Below, in pieces: positions 37,318-46,751 of a stretch of DNA of 64,000 nt. Position 1 is the stretch's first letter. Every line of letters begins with the position of its first letter. The translations under genes were made by a program, and so were the position numbers. The stretch covers positions 1 to 64,000 of the forward strand of contig CAKSAC010000001.1 of assembly GCA_934434925.1 (NCBI GenBank). The letters are read 5' to 3'. The notes under the pieces are model-generated. The model was not told where the DNA came from, ran no database searches, and saw only the letters and a list, made by a program, of their open reading frames with translations. This stretch comes from an uncultured Eubacteriales bacterium. Lineage in GTDB: Bacteria > Bacillota > Clostridia > Oscillospirales > CAG-272.

Positions 37318-39498
37318 CTACGGTTTCAGGCAAAAGTGCGGTGGAGAGTAGAGGATTTTTCCGGCGCGAAAACCGGAAAGCCCGGGGGTGTCCGGCGTTT
37401 TTGCAATCAAGACCCCGACTTCGATTTCCCGGTCGGGGGAGATATATGTTTTTTCCGACGGGCAATCGCCGAGAATCAGAAGGTCCGTCCGCTTTTCGTT
37501 CCATGAAAGCGAATCAAGCCCGGATACGTACAGGATTGTTTTTCCCTTCAGACGGAAGCCTGCCAAATACGCCGGCGCAGAGGAAAAAGGCGACGAGGGG
37601 ACATAACGGAGAAGATAGGAAAAAGAGCCGATTGTTGTCTCTTCGGCCGGGAGATGGCCGAAATCTGTCCTGGTTTTTGCCGCGGCGGCCGCGACGGAAG
37701 CATATATTTCCCATTCTTTCAGACTTGAAGGTTTTGGAAACAAAACTTTACGGATTTTGATAGATGTGCAGAAGGTTTGCAGGTATTTTGCGCTGTTTTT
37801 GCGGTATTCGGGAAGAATCAGAAGATCAATTTCGCCGATTCCTTCCGATTTCATATCCGCGACGAGCGAAGAAACGGAAAAGGGGTCCTGCGAGGCGGAA
37901 AAGAACACGGTCCCGTCATCGGTACGGAAAAAGAGATATTCGCCGACGCTCCGGGCGCGATAGAAAGCGGCGTTTCCGGTCTGCGCCATGAAATGAAACC
38001 CCGAGCTGAAAACGCAGAAAGCAAGCGCCAGCGCAAGAAAATGATATCCGGCAGCCTTTTTCCGGCGGAACGGGAGTACAAGGAACAAAACGACCCCGAC
38101 CGTTGTCAGCAGAACGGCGAACCGGATCACGGGGTGCGAGAGCGGAAAGAGAATACCCGGCAGGGAAGAAAAAGCGCGCACGATACGGAGAAGCAAGGAA
38201 GCGACGGGAGAACAGAGCGCGCCGCATCCCGGAAAAATCAACGTCACGATACCGAGCGCCAGCAAAAGGCTCAGCAAAGGAGAGACAGCCAGGTTTGCTA
38301 TCGGTGAAATCAGGGAGATTTCCCCGAAAAGAAACGCGGTTATTCCCGTCGTGAAAAGCATGGCAAAGAGGGTCAGCAAAAGACCGGTGAGAACACCGGA
38401 GAAGAACCGGCGGAAGAAACCGTGCGCAACGCGGCGGAAAAGTTCCGATCCGACAAGGATTCCGAGCGTGGCGGTAAAGGAAAGCCACAGCCCGATATCG
38501 TATATCGCGCCGGGCGACAGCAGAAACAAGAGCGAGACGGCGACAAACAGCGAAGTGATCGGTTCGGCATCGCGGCGCACGAAAAACCCTGCTTGCGTAA
38601 TCAGTAACATCAGCGTGGCTCTGACAAGGGAAGGAACAAATCCGGAGAGCGCGCCGTAGAGCGATACGAACAAAAAGAGAAAAAACGCCGATAACCAGCG
38701 GGGAGACCTGACCGCACGGAAAAAGGAGAGAAGCATAGAAGAAAGAACCGAAAGATGCAGACCGCTCAGGGCGAGCGTATGCGAAAGGCCGCTTCGCCGG
38801 AACGAAAGCGTTTCTTCCCCCGTGATTCCGCTTTTATCTGCCAGGAGCAATGCGCGCAACAATCCGGCTTCTTCCCGGCCCATGGCCTTGCCGAGGCGTT
38901 GCGAGAAAAGCGTGCGCAGGGCGGACAGAGAATCCTGTATTTTTTCCGTTACGCAAAGCGAATCGGGATGTTCGATACAGAGAAGGAGAGACAGGGAGGC
39001 ATTCCCGGCAATCCCGTCGCTTTGACGGTAAGCGTCCGCCGGAGCCAGACGCGCAACGCATCGGACGGTATCGTGCAGACATACCTCTTCTTCTTCGGGC
39101 AGGTCAATGACGGCGCGGAGTGAAACCTCTTGTCCGTCCAACCGGCAAACGTGCAACAATAATTCATTTTCGCCGTTTTCCGGAGAGATACTCTCCACCT
39201 TTCCGCTGACGACATGCGGAGCTTTTTCCGCCGTGCGGAACGGGCGAAACGAAACAGAATCCCAAAGCAAAGTGACACAGCATCCGCTCACAAGTGCCAG
39301 CGCACAGAAGAAAAGCAAAAGGCGCTTTTTCTTTCCGAAAAAGGAGAAAAGCGCCGCCGTCAGCAAAAGAGACGCAGAGAGGATCGGCCATAACCCCTCG
39401 GGCATCTGCACATACCGGATGAGAAAAACGGCGAGGAGACATCCCGCGATCAGGCAGGTACAGACCTGCGCTAACGGGCGGTTCTTGTACAGATTCAT
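37318..39498 (-). CDS. comEC: ComEC/Rec2-like competence channel with degenerate C-terminal domain
   Basis: This 726-residue polytopic protein has two or three N-terminal membrane segments, an OB-like DUF4131-type region (about 50-170), and the Competence domain with the signature HTLALSGLHLSVLSSMLLSF and SGFVPSLVRATLML. A large hydrophobic bundle continues to about residue 480. The usual C-terminal metallo-beta-lactamase-like segment follows but has no HxHxDH: the place reads LLILPEYRKNSAKYLQTF. Start ATG 39498 overlaps the lipid-kinase stop (ATGA), so it is coupled to that gene. It forms the inner-membrane DNA channel in naturally transformable bacteria; function here is inferred. Confidence 0.88.
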   Translation of the reverse strand: MNLYKNRPLAQVCTCLIAGCLLAVFLIRYVQMPEGLWPILSASLLLTAALFSFFGKKKRLLLFFCALALVSGCCVTLLWDSVSFRPFRTAEKAPHVVSGKVESISPENGENELLLHVCRLDGQEVSLRAVIDLPEEEEVCLHDTVRCVARLAPADAYRQSDGIAGNASLSLLLCIEHPDSLCVTEKIQDSLSALRTLFSQRLGKAMGREEAGLLRALLLADKSGITGEETLSFRRSGLSHTLALSGLHLSVLSSMLLSFFRAVRSPRWLSAFFLFLFVSLYGALSGFVPSLVRATLMLLITQAGFFVRRDAEPITSLFVAVSLLFLLSPGAIYDIGLWLSFTATLGILVGSELFRRVAHGFFRRFFSGVLTGLLLTLFAMLFTTGITAFLFGEISLISPIANLAVSPLLSLLLALGIVTLIFPGCGALCSPVASLLLRIVRAFSSLPGILFPLSHPVIRFAVLLTTVGVVLFLVLPFRRKKAAGYHFLALALAFCVFSSGFHFMAQTGNAAFYRARSVGEYLFFRTDDGTVFFSASQDPFSVSSLVADMKSEGIGEIDLLILPEYRKNSAKYLQTFCTSIKIRKVLFPKPSSLKEWEIYASVAAAAAKTRTDFGHLPAEETTIGSFSYLLRYVPSSPFSSAPAYLAGFRLKGKTILYVSGLDSLSWNEKRTDLLILGDCPSEKTYISPDREIEVGVLIAKTPDTPGLSGFRAGKILYSPPHFCLKP

Positions 39499-40547
39499 GG
39501 CGCGACAGGATTTTCGGTCGCCGGGCAGGGGCCGCCATTTGCGCCCGCGTCTTCCGGAATTTCGCCCGCGTTTTCGGGGCCTGCGCCCGCGTCTTCCGGA
39601 GAGGGCGCGCATGCCGCGGCGTCCGTTCCGATCGAACGACAGGAAACACCGGCCGGCAATACAAATGACAAAACGCGCGGGCAAAGCGATACGCGAAGCT
39701 CCTGTGCCTGTTCGATTTCGCCGTCCACACAAATCGGAATTTCCTTCGGGAAACGGAGATAGAGAGAAGAGGCCTGCCGGTAGGTGACGATCTTGCCAGC
39801 CTGTTTCAGATGTGTGCCGGCCTTGTAGGAGCCGACGAGGGCAAGAAAGGTGAAACGGGAGACTTTTTCAATGATATTGACATCAAAAAGCCCGTCGTCG
39901 AGCGAAGCAACGGGGTTCGACATGAAACCGCCGCCGCAGAATCTGCCGTTTGCGATGGTGATGAGAAGAAGCGGCCGTTCAATGACTTCGCCGGTGCTCA
40001 GCTCCAGATGCATCGGCGTTGTCATTTTGTGAAAAAGCGTGACGGCCACGCCGGATACATAGGCCATTTCGGAAGGGATGTACTTTTTCTTTTTCAGCGT
40101 AGTCGCGGCGTTTGCGACATTGCAGTCAAATCCGATGTTCAGCATATTGATCGAATAACGGTCGTTGTATTTGATAAGATCGAAACGCGCAGGGGTCCCG
40201 TCCAATTGCCGGTCTATATCAAGAAAGGCTGATCGCTCGTCAAAATTCCGGCAGAAATCATTGCCCGTTCCGATGGGAATCAGGGCGAATTCCGCCCGCG
40301 CGTCGGCCGGCGCGCCGTTGATGACCTCGCAGAGAGTTCCGTCTCCTCCGCAGGCGTAAAAACGGTGGAGATTGCCGTCTTCGGAAACGGTTTCGCGCAC
40401 ATAGCGTTCCGCGTCGCCGGGGGCCGTGGTTTCATAAATGGTATACTCCACGCCGCGGGAATCGCAGCGTTCCCGGATACGGGCGGCCAGCGAGCGGGTC
40501 AGCGTTCCTTTCCCGGCTGCCGGATTGATGATAAAATGATGTTTCAC
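39495..40547 (-). CDS. Diacylglycerol kinase/YegS-like lipid kinase
   Basis: This 350-residue protein has NPAAGKG (9-15), GGDGTLCEVINGAP (67-80), and PIGTGNDFCRNFD (91-103), the DAGK catalytic signature. The C-terminal half includes the ANGRFCGGGF and DDGLFDV motifs. The last ~50 residues are a low-complexity Glu/Asp/Ala/Gly/Pro tail (SPEDAGAGPENAGEIPEDAG). Start GTG 40547 has GGAGGA 6-8 nt upstream; a GTG six bases earlier is possible. It probably phosphorylates diacylglycerol in phospholipid turnover. It is translationally coupled to comEC. Confidence 0.85.
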   Translation of the reverse strand: MKHHFIINPAAGKGTLTRSLAARIRERCDSRGVEYTIYETTAPGDAERYVRETVSEDGNLHRFYACGGDGTLCEVINGAPADARAEFALIPIGTGNDFCRNFDERSAFLDIDRQLDGTPARFDLIKYNDRYSINMLNIGFDCNVANAATTLKKKKYIPSEMAYVSGVAVTLFHKMTTPMHLELSTGEVIERPLLLITIANGRFCGGGFMSNPVASLDDGLFDVNIIEKVSRFTFLALVGSYKAGTHLKQAGKIVTYRQASSLYLRFPKEIPICVDGEIEQAQELRVSLCPRVLSFVLPAGVSCRSIGTDAAACAPSPEDAGAGPENAGEIPEDAGANGGPCPATENPVAP

Positions 40548-40579
40548 AGACACTCCTCCGATATGATGATGCCGACCGT

Positions 40580-40619
40580 AAAAAAGGCGGCGGAGAAAAC
40601 AAGAGCAATACGGGCCGCC
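40580..40619 (-). terminator. Terminator-like hairpin in the leader of the lipid kinase gene
   Basis: On the minus strand GGCGGC and GCCGCC pair around a 22-nt loop and are followed by TTTTTT. It sits between the promoter and the start of the lipid kinase, so it may be an attenuator. Confidence 0.4.
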
Positions 40620-40697
40620 TATTCCGCTCTTCCGGTTTTCAAAAACCGGGGCGGCATTGTTTTGGCGATACGGCGGTTCCGGCGATGATACGCGGGT

Positions 40698-40726
40698 ATT
40701 ATACAATAAATCTGCGGTTCTGTCAA
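40698..40726 (-). promoter_or_regulatory. Promoter of the lipid kinase-comEC unit
   Basis: On the minus strand TTGACA (40721-40726) and TATAAT (40698-40703) are perfect consensus hexamers 17 nt apart. Confidence 0.8.
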
Positions 40727-40739
40727 ATCTTTTGTGTAT

Positions 40740-41972
40740 TTACGGTTTTTTTTGCCGGATGAGGTCGTAATAAGCGCGTGCGGCCTGCTCGGTCTTATTT
40801 TGCCCGAATGTGTAGTAACGTTTTCCGACGAGGTCTTCCGGCAGGTAGGTCTGCTCTGTATAGTGGTTCGGGTAATCGTGCGGATATTTATATCCCTTGA
40901 AAAGCGGGGAACGCAAATGCTCCGGGATCGTTTGACCGCGCCCGGCTTCCACATCTTCCCGCGCGGCCCCGTATGCGACGTAAGCGCTGTTGGATTTCGG
41001 CGCGGTGGCCAGCATGATGACGGCGTTTGAAAGGGGGATGGCGGCTTCGGGGAGACCCAGTTCATTGGCGCTTTCCACGCAAGCGCGCACAATGACGGCG
41101 GCCATCGGATAAGCAACGCCGATGTCTTCGCTTGCAATGACCTGCAGCCGGCGCATTGCGGCGGACAGATCCCCGGCGGCCAGAAGTTTGGCGAGATAAA
41201 AAATTGCCGCGTCGGGGTCAGAACCGCGAATCGATTTCTGTAAGCAGGACATCAGATCGTAGTGACCGTCTCCATGGGGGTCAAAAGAACCGGAAAAAGA
41301 GGGAAAGAGCGCGTCACAATCTTCATTCCGGAGCGTTTCATCGGCGAGATAATAGGCGCTTTCCAGCAGGCCGACGGCCGCACGCACATCCCCGCCGGAA
41401 CGCGATGCCAGCGTAAAGAGAAAGTCCTCTTTCGCCTTTTTTTGCGTGTCGTTTTCCTGATTCAGCCTTTCAAGCGCACGGGCGAGGAAAGGCAGCATTT
41501 CGGCAGGGGCAACAGGGCGGAATTCCAAGACCGCGGAACGTGACAGGACAGCCGGATAAATGGCGAAATAAGGATTTTCCGTGGTAGAAGCGATCAGGAT
41601 CACGCGGCCGTCTTCCATATATTCCAGCAACGACTGCTGTTGTTTTTTATTGAAATACTGGATTTCATCCAGATAGAGCAGAACGCCGCCGGCCCCGAAC
41701 ATATTGGAAGTCTCGCCGATAACGGCCTTGACATCGGCAAGCGAAGCGGTGGTCGCATTCAGCCGGCAAAGATGGCGGTCGCTGGCGGCGGCAACGATCC
41801 GCGCGGCGGTCGTTTTCCCGGTTCCGGGAGGGCCGGAGAAGATCATGTTTCCGACAGAGCCGCTCTCCACCATGCGGCGTAAAATTCCATGCGGTCCGAC
41901 AAGATGGTTCTGCCCGACCATTTCTTCAAAGGTTTCGGGGCGGACGCGGTCTGCCAGCGGCTGATAACTCAT
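40740..41972 (-). CDS. rarA: Replication-associated recombination protein RarA (MgsA)
   Basis: This 410-residue AAA+ ATPase has the GQNHLVG start, Walker A SGPPGTGKTT (46-55), Walker B LLYLDEIQYFNKKQQQSLL, a sensor ASTTENPYFAI and the C-terminal clamp-loader-like collar (SGSFDPHGDGHYD). It follows recG by 12 bp. The family acts at stalled replication forks. AAAGGAG precedes the ATG. Confidence 0.95.
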   Translation of the reverse strand: MSYQPLADRVRPETFEEMVGQNHLVGPHGILRRMVESGSVGNMIFSGPPGTGKTTAARIVAAASDRHLCRLNATTASLADVKAVIGETSNMFGAGGVLLYLDEIQYFNKKQQQSLLEYMEDGRVILIASTTENPYFAIYPAVLSRSAVLEFRPVAPAEMLPFLARALERLNQENDTQKKAKEDFLFTLASRSGGDVRAAVGLLESAYYLADETLRNEDCDALFPSFSGSFDPHGDGHYDLMSCLQKSIRGSDPDAAIFYLAKLLAAGDLSAAMRRLQVIASEDIGVAYPMAAVIVRACVESANELGLPEAAIPLSNAVIMLATAPKSNSAYVAYGAAREDVEAGRGQTIPEHLRSPLFKGYKYPHDYPNHYTEQTYLPEDLVGKRYYTFGQNKTEQAARAYYDLIRQKKP

Positions 41973-41984
41973 AGGAGACTCCTT

Positions 41985-44129
41985 TCAGGAAAGAGTATTT
42001 TCGTTGACGGTAAAGTGGCGGTGTACTTCTTCCCGGAGAGCAAGATGCTCCGGCCTTGACAGTTCCGGGTCTTCGGCGAGAAGGCGGCGCGCGTCGGAAA
42101 AAGCGTTCTCCATGAGGGCGGTTTCACGGCAAAGGGCGAGAAGTGGGAGATCGATCCCGCCACTCTGACGGAGAGAACGCCCTGATGCCGATGCAAGGAA
42201 ATCTCCGGGGCCGCGCAGGGCAAGGTCACGTTCCGCAATCTCGTACCCGTCGTAGGTCGTGCAGAGGGTGCGCAGGCGTTCACGCGTGATGTCCGCCGCG
42301 CTGTCGGACACAAGAAAGCAATAGGATTTTTTGGCTCCGCGCCCGACGCGCCCCCGCAACTGATGCAGTTGGGAAAGGCCGAATCTCTCGGCGTTTTCGA
42401 CCACCATCAGGGTGGCGTTCGGAACATTGATGCCGACCTCGATCACGGTCGTGGAAACGAGAACCGAGATTTCCCCGGTCGAAAAACGGTGCATAATCTC
42501 CTCTTTCTCGGAAGATCTCATGCGGCCGTGCAGACAGCCGACCGAAATGCCGGGCAGGGCCCCGGAGAGTTCTTCGGCGCAACCGACAGCGCTCAAAAGA
42601 GGAGCGGAGGAAGAGAAGAGCTGCCCCTTTCCCGCAAAGGCGCTGATGGGAACGGTTCCGTCTGCGTCTTCAATGCTCGGGCAGACGACAAAAACCTGCC
42701 CGCCGTCTTTGACGGTCTTTCGGATAAAATCATGCAGGCGATGGCGCAGGGCGTTTCCGATCAGATGCGTTTCCACCCGTTGTCTTCCGCGGGGCATTTC
42801 GGTAATGCGGGAAACGGCCAGGTCGCCGTAGAGCGCCAGTGCCAGCGTGCGCGGAATCGGGGTAGCGCTCATGACAAGCAGATGCGCCGCTTCGTTTTTT
42901 TCTTTCAGTACGGCGCGTTGCGCCACGCCGAACCGGTGTTGCTCATCTGTAACGGTCAGTCCGAGTTGCGAAAAAATCACATCTTCTTCCAACAATGCGT
43001 GTGTGCCGATAAGCACATCGCAACGGTCCTGCGGTTCCTCGGCCGTGAGCGCTTCCAGAATACGCTTTCTTTCGCTTTTCGGGGTAGAGCCGATCAGCAG
43101 TGCGGTTTTGACCCCGAGCCTTTCAAAAAGCGCGGAAAGATCGGCAAAATGCTGTCGGGCAAGAATTTCCGTCGGAGCGAGCAACGCGCCCTGCAACCCG
43201 TTCAGGAAAGCGATATAAAGCGCGATGGCGGCGCACACGGTTTTCCCGCATCCAACATCGCCGACAAGAATCCGCGCCATCGGTACGGCGCGGGTACCGT
43301 CTCCGCGCATATCGGCGGCAATCCCGCGCACGGCATCTTTTTGCGAATCGGTGAGTTCGTAAGGCAAAAGAGCAAGCAGAGCCGACACATTCTGCCGGAC
43401 GCAGACAGGCGCGCTTTTTTCCCGGCGGCAAAAATCGGAGAGGGCGGTCGCCAAGGAAAAGGAGAGAAGCTCATCATAAACAATACGACGCAGGGCCGCG
43501 GAATTCCCTTCGGCATTTCCGGGTTCGTGCAGGGCGCGCAGTGCGGCCGGAAGAGAAGGAAATCCGTAGATTTTGCGCAGGGGTTCCGGTAAGGGGTCGG
43601 TCAACTGATCCACCAGAGGGAGCGCGGCGGCAACCGCCCGGCCGACGGCCTTGTGGGTCAGCCCTTCACTCAGCCCGTAACGCGGAACAAGATCCGGCAG
43701 ACGGCCGCCTTCGGGAGCCTCTTCATAGGCGGGGTTTGAAAGTTGCAGTTTTTTACCCGACGTGAAAAATTTGCCGAAAAAACGGTACTGCTCCCCCACG
43801 CGAAACACCTTTTCGCAGTAAGGCTGATTAAAAAAAACAATCTCGATTTTTCCGCTTTCGTCAAATGCGCGGAATTTTGTCAGGGTCATGCCGCGCCGGA
43901 TGGTTACGCTTTTAGGCGGCGTATCGACGGTCAGCAAAAAGGCATGCGTTTCTCCGTCTGCCATGACATCCGCAAGACGGCGGATATCTCCCCGGTTTTC
44001 ATAGGCGGTGGGGAAGTGATACAAAAGGTCGCGCACGGTGAAAACCCCGATACGCGCGAAGGCCGCTTCCCGTGTTTTTCCGATCCCGGGCAACATCGAT
44101 ACGGAACTGTCGAGCGTCAGCGTAGCCAT
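41985..44129 (-). CDS. recG: ATP-dependent DNA helicase RecG
   Basis: This 714-residue SF2 helicase has the N-terminal wedge domain (LPGIGKTREAAFARIGVFTV), Walker A GDVGCGKT (about 293-300), Walker B VTDEQHRFG, SATPIPRTLAL, and the C-terminal LHQLRGRVGRG plus TRAF-like hairpin. It reverses stalled forks and processes Holliday junctions. Start ATG 44129 has AAAGGAGGGG upstream. Together with rarA it makes a replication-fork rescue operon. Confidence 0.96.
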   Translation of the reverse strand: MATLTLDSSVSMLPGIGKTREAAFARIGVFTVRDLLYHFPTAYENRGDIRRLADVMADGETHAFLLTVDTPPKSVTIRRGMTLTKFRAFDESGKIEIVFFNQPYCEKVFRVGEQYRFFGKFFTSGKKLQLSNPAYEEAPEGGRLPDLVPRYGLSEGLTHKAVGRAVAAALPLVDQLTDPLPEPLRKIYGFPSLPAALRALHEPGNAEGNSAALRRIVYDELLSFSLATALSDFCRREKSAPVCVRQNVSALLALLPYELTDSQKDAVRGIAADMRGDGTRAVPMARILVGDVGCGKTVCAAIALYIAFLNGLQGALLAPTEILARQHFADLSALFERLGVKTALLIGSTPKSERKRILEALTAEEPQDRCDVLIGTHALLEEDVIFSQLGLTVTDEQHRFGVAQRAVLKEKNEAAHLLVMSATPIPRTLALALYGDLAVSRITEMPRGRQRVETHLIGNALRHRLHDFIRKTVKDGGQVFVVCPSIEDADGTVPISAFAGKGQLFSSSAPLLSAVGCAEELSGALPGISVGCLHGRMRSSEKEEIMHRFSTGEISVLVSTTVIEVGINVPNATLMVVENAERFGLSQLHQLRGRVGRGAKKSYCFLVSDSAADITRERLRTLCTTYDGYEIAERDLALRGPGDFLASASGRSLRQSGGIDLPLLALCRETALMENAFSDARRLLAEDPELSRPEHLALREEVHRHFTVNENTLS

Positions 44130-44151
44130 TTCACACCCCTCCTTTTTCTCT

Positions 44152-44180
44152 ATTTTACAATAAAAATCCCCGTAACACAA
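44152..44180 (-). promoter_or_regulatory. Promoter of recG-rarA
   Basis: On the minus strand TTGTGT (44175-44180) and TAAAAT (44152-44157) are 17 nt apart. Confidence 0.5.
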
Positions 44181-44223
44181 GAGGCATAAAACAAAATAAA
44201 TTAAAAAAGCGCGTCTCTTTCTC

Positions 44224-44252
44224 TTTACAAAAGCGTTGAACTCTGTTATAAT
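44224..44252 (+). promoter_or_regulatory. Promoter of the gdpP-rplI-dnaB-tilS-hpt-ftsH run
   Basis: TTTACA (44224-44229) and TATAAT (44247-44252) are 17 nt apart, about 45 bases before the gdpP start. Confidence 0.7.
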
Positions 44253-44296
44253 AACTGTATTATGGGTGTATTTTCCGCTGAAAGGAGAAAAGCGCG

Positions 44297-46297
44297 GTGA
44301 AACAGCGTTTCCGCCGGAACTTTCCGGCCATAGATATCGCCGTTTGCGTCAGCCTCGGCTGCTGTATGCCGGTCATATTCCTGCTTCTGTCGGCGCTCTT
44401 CCCGGGCGTCCATGCAGCTTTCCCCGTTCTTGTTTCCGTTTTGGTATATTTGTCCTTGTTGTTCATATATGCCGGGTACCGTTTTCGCCAGCTGAGCGCA
44501 GACCGCGATATTTTTACGGCACAGACAGAGCCGGAGTCCCTGTACATCAGTCTGGAAGAGGTGCGTGCGCCCCTGCTGCTTTGTGACCGGAACGGCCGCG
44601 CCGTTTTCTGCAATCCCGCATTTCTGACGCTTTCCGGCCGGGAAAGCGTTCCGGCAGGCACTCCTTTTTCGGAGATTTGCACGCTCCGTTTTCCGGATGA
44701 ACGGTCTTTCCCGGAGACGACGTTCGGTTCCCGGCAATGCCGGATTCTGAAATCCCCGTTCTATATTCGGAAGGAAACCTACAATCTGTTCCTGTTTGAA
44801 GATGAAACCGAAAAACAGGAAGCGCTCCGGATGTATGCCGATGACCGTGCGGTGATTGCGTACGCGATTATCGACAATCTGGAAGAGCTTTCGCAATTCG
44901 TGCAGGACAAGTATACGCGCGTCACGGCCCTTGTGGAAGAAAAATTGCGGGAGTTCGCGGCGGAAGCCCGGGGAATTCTGCGCGCGTATGACCGGAACAA
45001 ATATCTGATTATTTTTGATAATTCCTATCTTGAACGGTGTCTGGACGACCGGTTTTCCGTTTTGGATGAGATTCGGAGCATCCGCGTCGGCGACAGCGTA
45101 CCCGTCACGATCTCGATGGGGGTCTGCCGGATGCGGGGTGAAACGCTTGCTTCCCGCGAAGCGGCGGCGCAGTACGCGCTTGACCTCGCATTGCAGCGGG
45201 GAGGCGACCAGGTCGTATTTCGCGATGACGGAGACGTTTCTTTCTTCGGCGGAAAGACAAAAGCCGGCTACAAGCGTATCAACATCCGCGCCCGGGTGGC
45301 GGCAAGGGAACTGCTTTCTTTGATTACGCGGGCGGACAACGTGCTGGTGATGGGCCACCGTTTCGGCGATTATGATTCTTTTGCTTCGGCGGTAGGGCTG
45401 GCTCGTCTGGCACTCAGCCAGGGGGCGCGAGTCAATATCGTGGTCAACCGGGATGACGCAAATCTTGAGTCCTGTTTTACCAAGGTGAACCGCCTTTCGG
45501 AATACGACGGGCTTTTCGTTGACGGCGCGCGCGCCGAAGATTTGCTCGGTAGCGGAACGCTTCTGATTGTTACCGACGTGAACAATCCAAACTATGTGGA
45601 AGCTCCCGCTTTGATGAAACGAGCCAAAACCGTGGCGGTAATCGACCACCATATCAAAACCGTTACGTTCAATTCTGCGGTGAAGCTGGAATATATCGAG
45701 CCTTCCGCCTCCTCTGCATCGGAACTGGTATCCGAGATGATTGAATATGTGGCCGGGGAGCGCATCCTCCGTCCCGAAGAGGCCGAACTTCTGCTGTCCG
45801 GGGTGTTGCTGGACACCAAGCGGTTTACGCGCAATACCGGAACGCACACCTTCTCGGTCGCCCGCTTTTTGCGCGGAGCAGGGGCCAACCCGGAGGGGAG
45901 TTATGAATTCTTCAAAGCTACGCCGGAGGATCTGGCAAAAGAAGCGCGTTTCAACAGCGGCGTGGTGATTTACCGGAGGCAGGTCGCAATCGCTTCCTGC
46001 GACGGAGAAGATGTCGATATTTCGTACCGGGTCGCGGCGGCCAAAGCGGCGGACGGATTGCTGGGCGTCAAAGGCGTTACCACCGCTTTCGCTATCGTTA
46101 AAATTGAAAACACTGTGTATATTTCCGCCCGTTCGGACGGGTCTGTCAATGTTCAGAGGATTCTTGAACCGCTGAACGGCGGCGGGCATTTTGATGTGGC
46201 GGGGGCGCAGATACAAGAAGGAACCGTGGAGGGCGTGGTTGAAACGCTCCGCGAGGCGATTGATAACTATTTTGAAACACAACACAAGGAGGAATGA
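44297..46297 (+). CDS. gdpP: Cyclic-di-AMP phosphodiesterase GdpP
   Basis: This 666-residue protein has two N-terminal membrane segments (about 12-58), a PAS domain, a modified GGDEF domain (about 185-320), and DHH-DHHA1 phosphodiesterase domains: GHRFGDYDSFASAVGLARL (about 353), DVNNPN, IDHHIK and the DHHA1 glycine motif NGGGHFDVAGAQ. The GGDEF-like segment lacks GGDEF, as in known GdpP proteins. It would hydrolyse c-di-AMP to pApA at the membrane. The start is GTG 44297 with AAAGGAG nearby. Position upstream of rplI and dnaB is a conserved Firmicute order. Confidence 0.92.
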   Translation: MKQRFRRNFPAIDIAVCVSLGCCMPVIFLLLSALFPGVHAAFPVLVSVLVYLSLLFIYAGYRFRQLSADRDIFTAQTEPESLYISLEEVRAPLLLCDRNGRAVFCNPAFLTLSGRESVPAGTPFSEICTLRFPDERSFPETTFGSRQCRILKSPFYIRKETYNLFLFEDETEKQEALRMYADDRAVIAYAIIDNLEELSQFVQDKYTRVTALVEEKLREFAAEARGILRAYDRNKYLIIFDNSYLERCLDDRFSVLDEIRSIRVGDSVPVTISMGVCRMRGETLASREAAAQYALDLALQRGGDQVVFRDDGDVSFFGGKTKAGYKRINIRARVAARELLSLITRADNVLVMGHRFGDYDSFASAVGLARLALSQGARVNIVVNRDDANLESCFTKVNRLSEYDGLFVDGARAEDLLGSGTLLIVTDVNNPNYVEAPALMKRAKTVAVIDHHIKTVTFNSAVKLEYIEPSASSASELVSEMIEYVAGERILRPEEAELLLSGVLLDTKRFTRNTGTHTFSVARFLRGAGANPEGSYEFFKATPEDLAKEARFNSGVVIYRRQVAIASCDGEDVDISYRVAAAKAADGLLGVKGVTTAFAIVKIENTVYISARSDGSVNVQRILEPLNGGGHFDVAGAQIQEGTVEGVVETLREAIDNYFETQHKEE

Positions 46298-46299
46298 AT

Positions 46300-46743
46300 A
46301 TGAAGGTTGTACTGTTGCAGGACGTGAAAGGGCAGGGGAAGCGCGATCAGTTGATCGAGGTCTCCGACGGATACGCACGTAACTTCCTGTTGCCCCGCAA
46401 ACTTGCCATAGAAGCGGATGCCAAGGTGATGAATGAAATTCGCAATAAAGAGGAAGCACGACAGTACCGCGTGGCGGAAGAACAAAAAGCCGCCAAGGCG
46501 TTGGCCGCCCGCCTTTCTTCCGTTACGCTGAAGATTCGCTGTGCTTCCGGCGCGGACGGAAAGCTGTACGGCGCCGTTACCGCCAAGGATGTGGCTGACG
46601 CGCTTGAAAAAGATACGGGAATCACCGTGGATAAAAGAAAACTGACGCTGTCAGAGCCGATTCGCTCCTATGGGATGTATACGGCGGAAGTCCGTCTTTA
46701 CACCGACATTGTCGGCAAATTCAGTATTGTCGTTCACGACTGA
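46300..46743 (+). CDS. rplI: Ribosomal protein bL9
   Basis: This 147-residue protein has the L9 N-terminal motif MKVVLLQDVKGQGKRDQLIE and VSDGYARNFLLPRKLA, a long central helix (about 40-78) and the C-terminal rRNA-binding domain. GGAGG lies 7 nt before ATG 46300; the in-frame ATG 6 bases earlier is too close to the site. Confidence 0.96.
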   Translation: MKVVLLQDVKGQGKRDQLIEVSDGYARNFLLPRKLAIEADAKVMNEIRNKEEARQYRVAEEQKAAKALAARLSSVTLKIRCASGADGKLYGAVTAKDVADALEKDTGITVDKRKLTLSEPIRSYGMYTAEVRLYTDIVGKFSIVVHD

Positions 46744-46751
46744 CAGCGGCC

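Noticed and set aside
44246..46459. 737-residue minus-strand ORF opposite gdpP
   Set aside because: Shadow of gdpP and rplI in GC-rich DNA; crosses two real genes and has no start signal.
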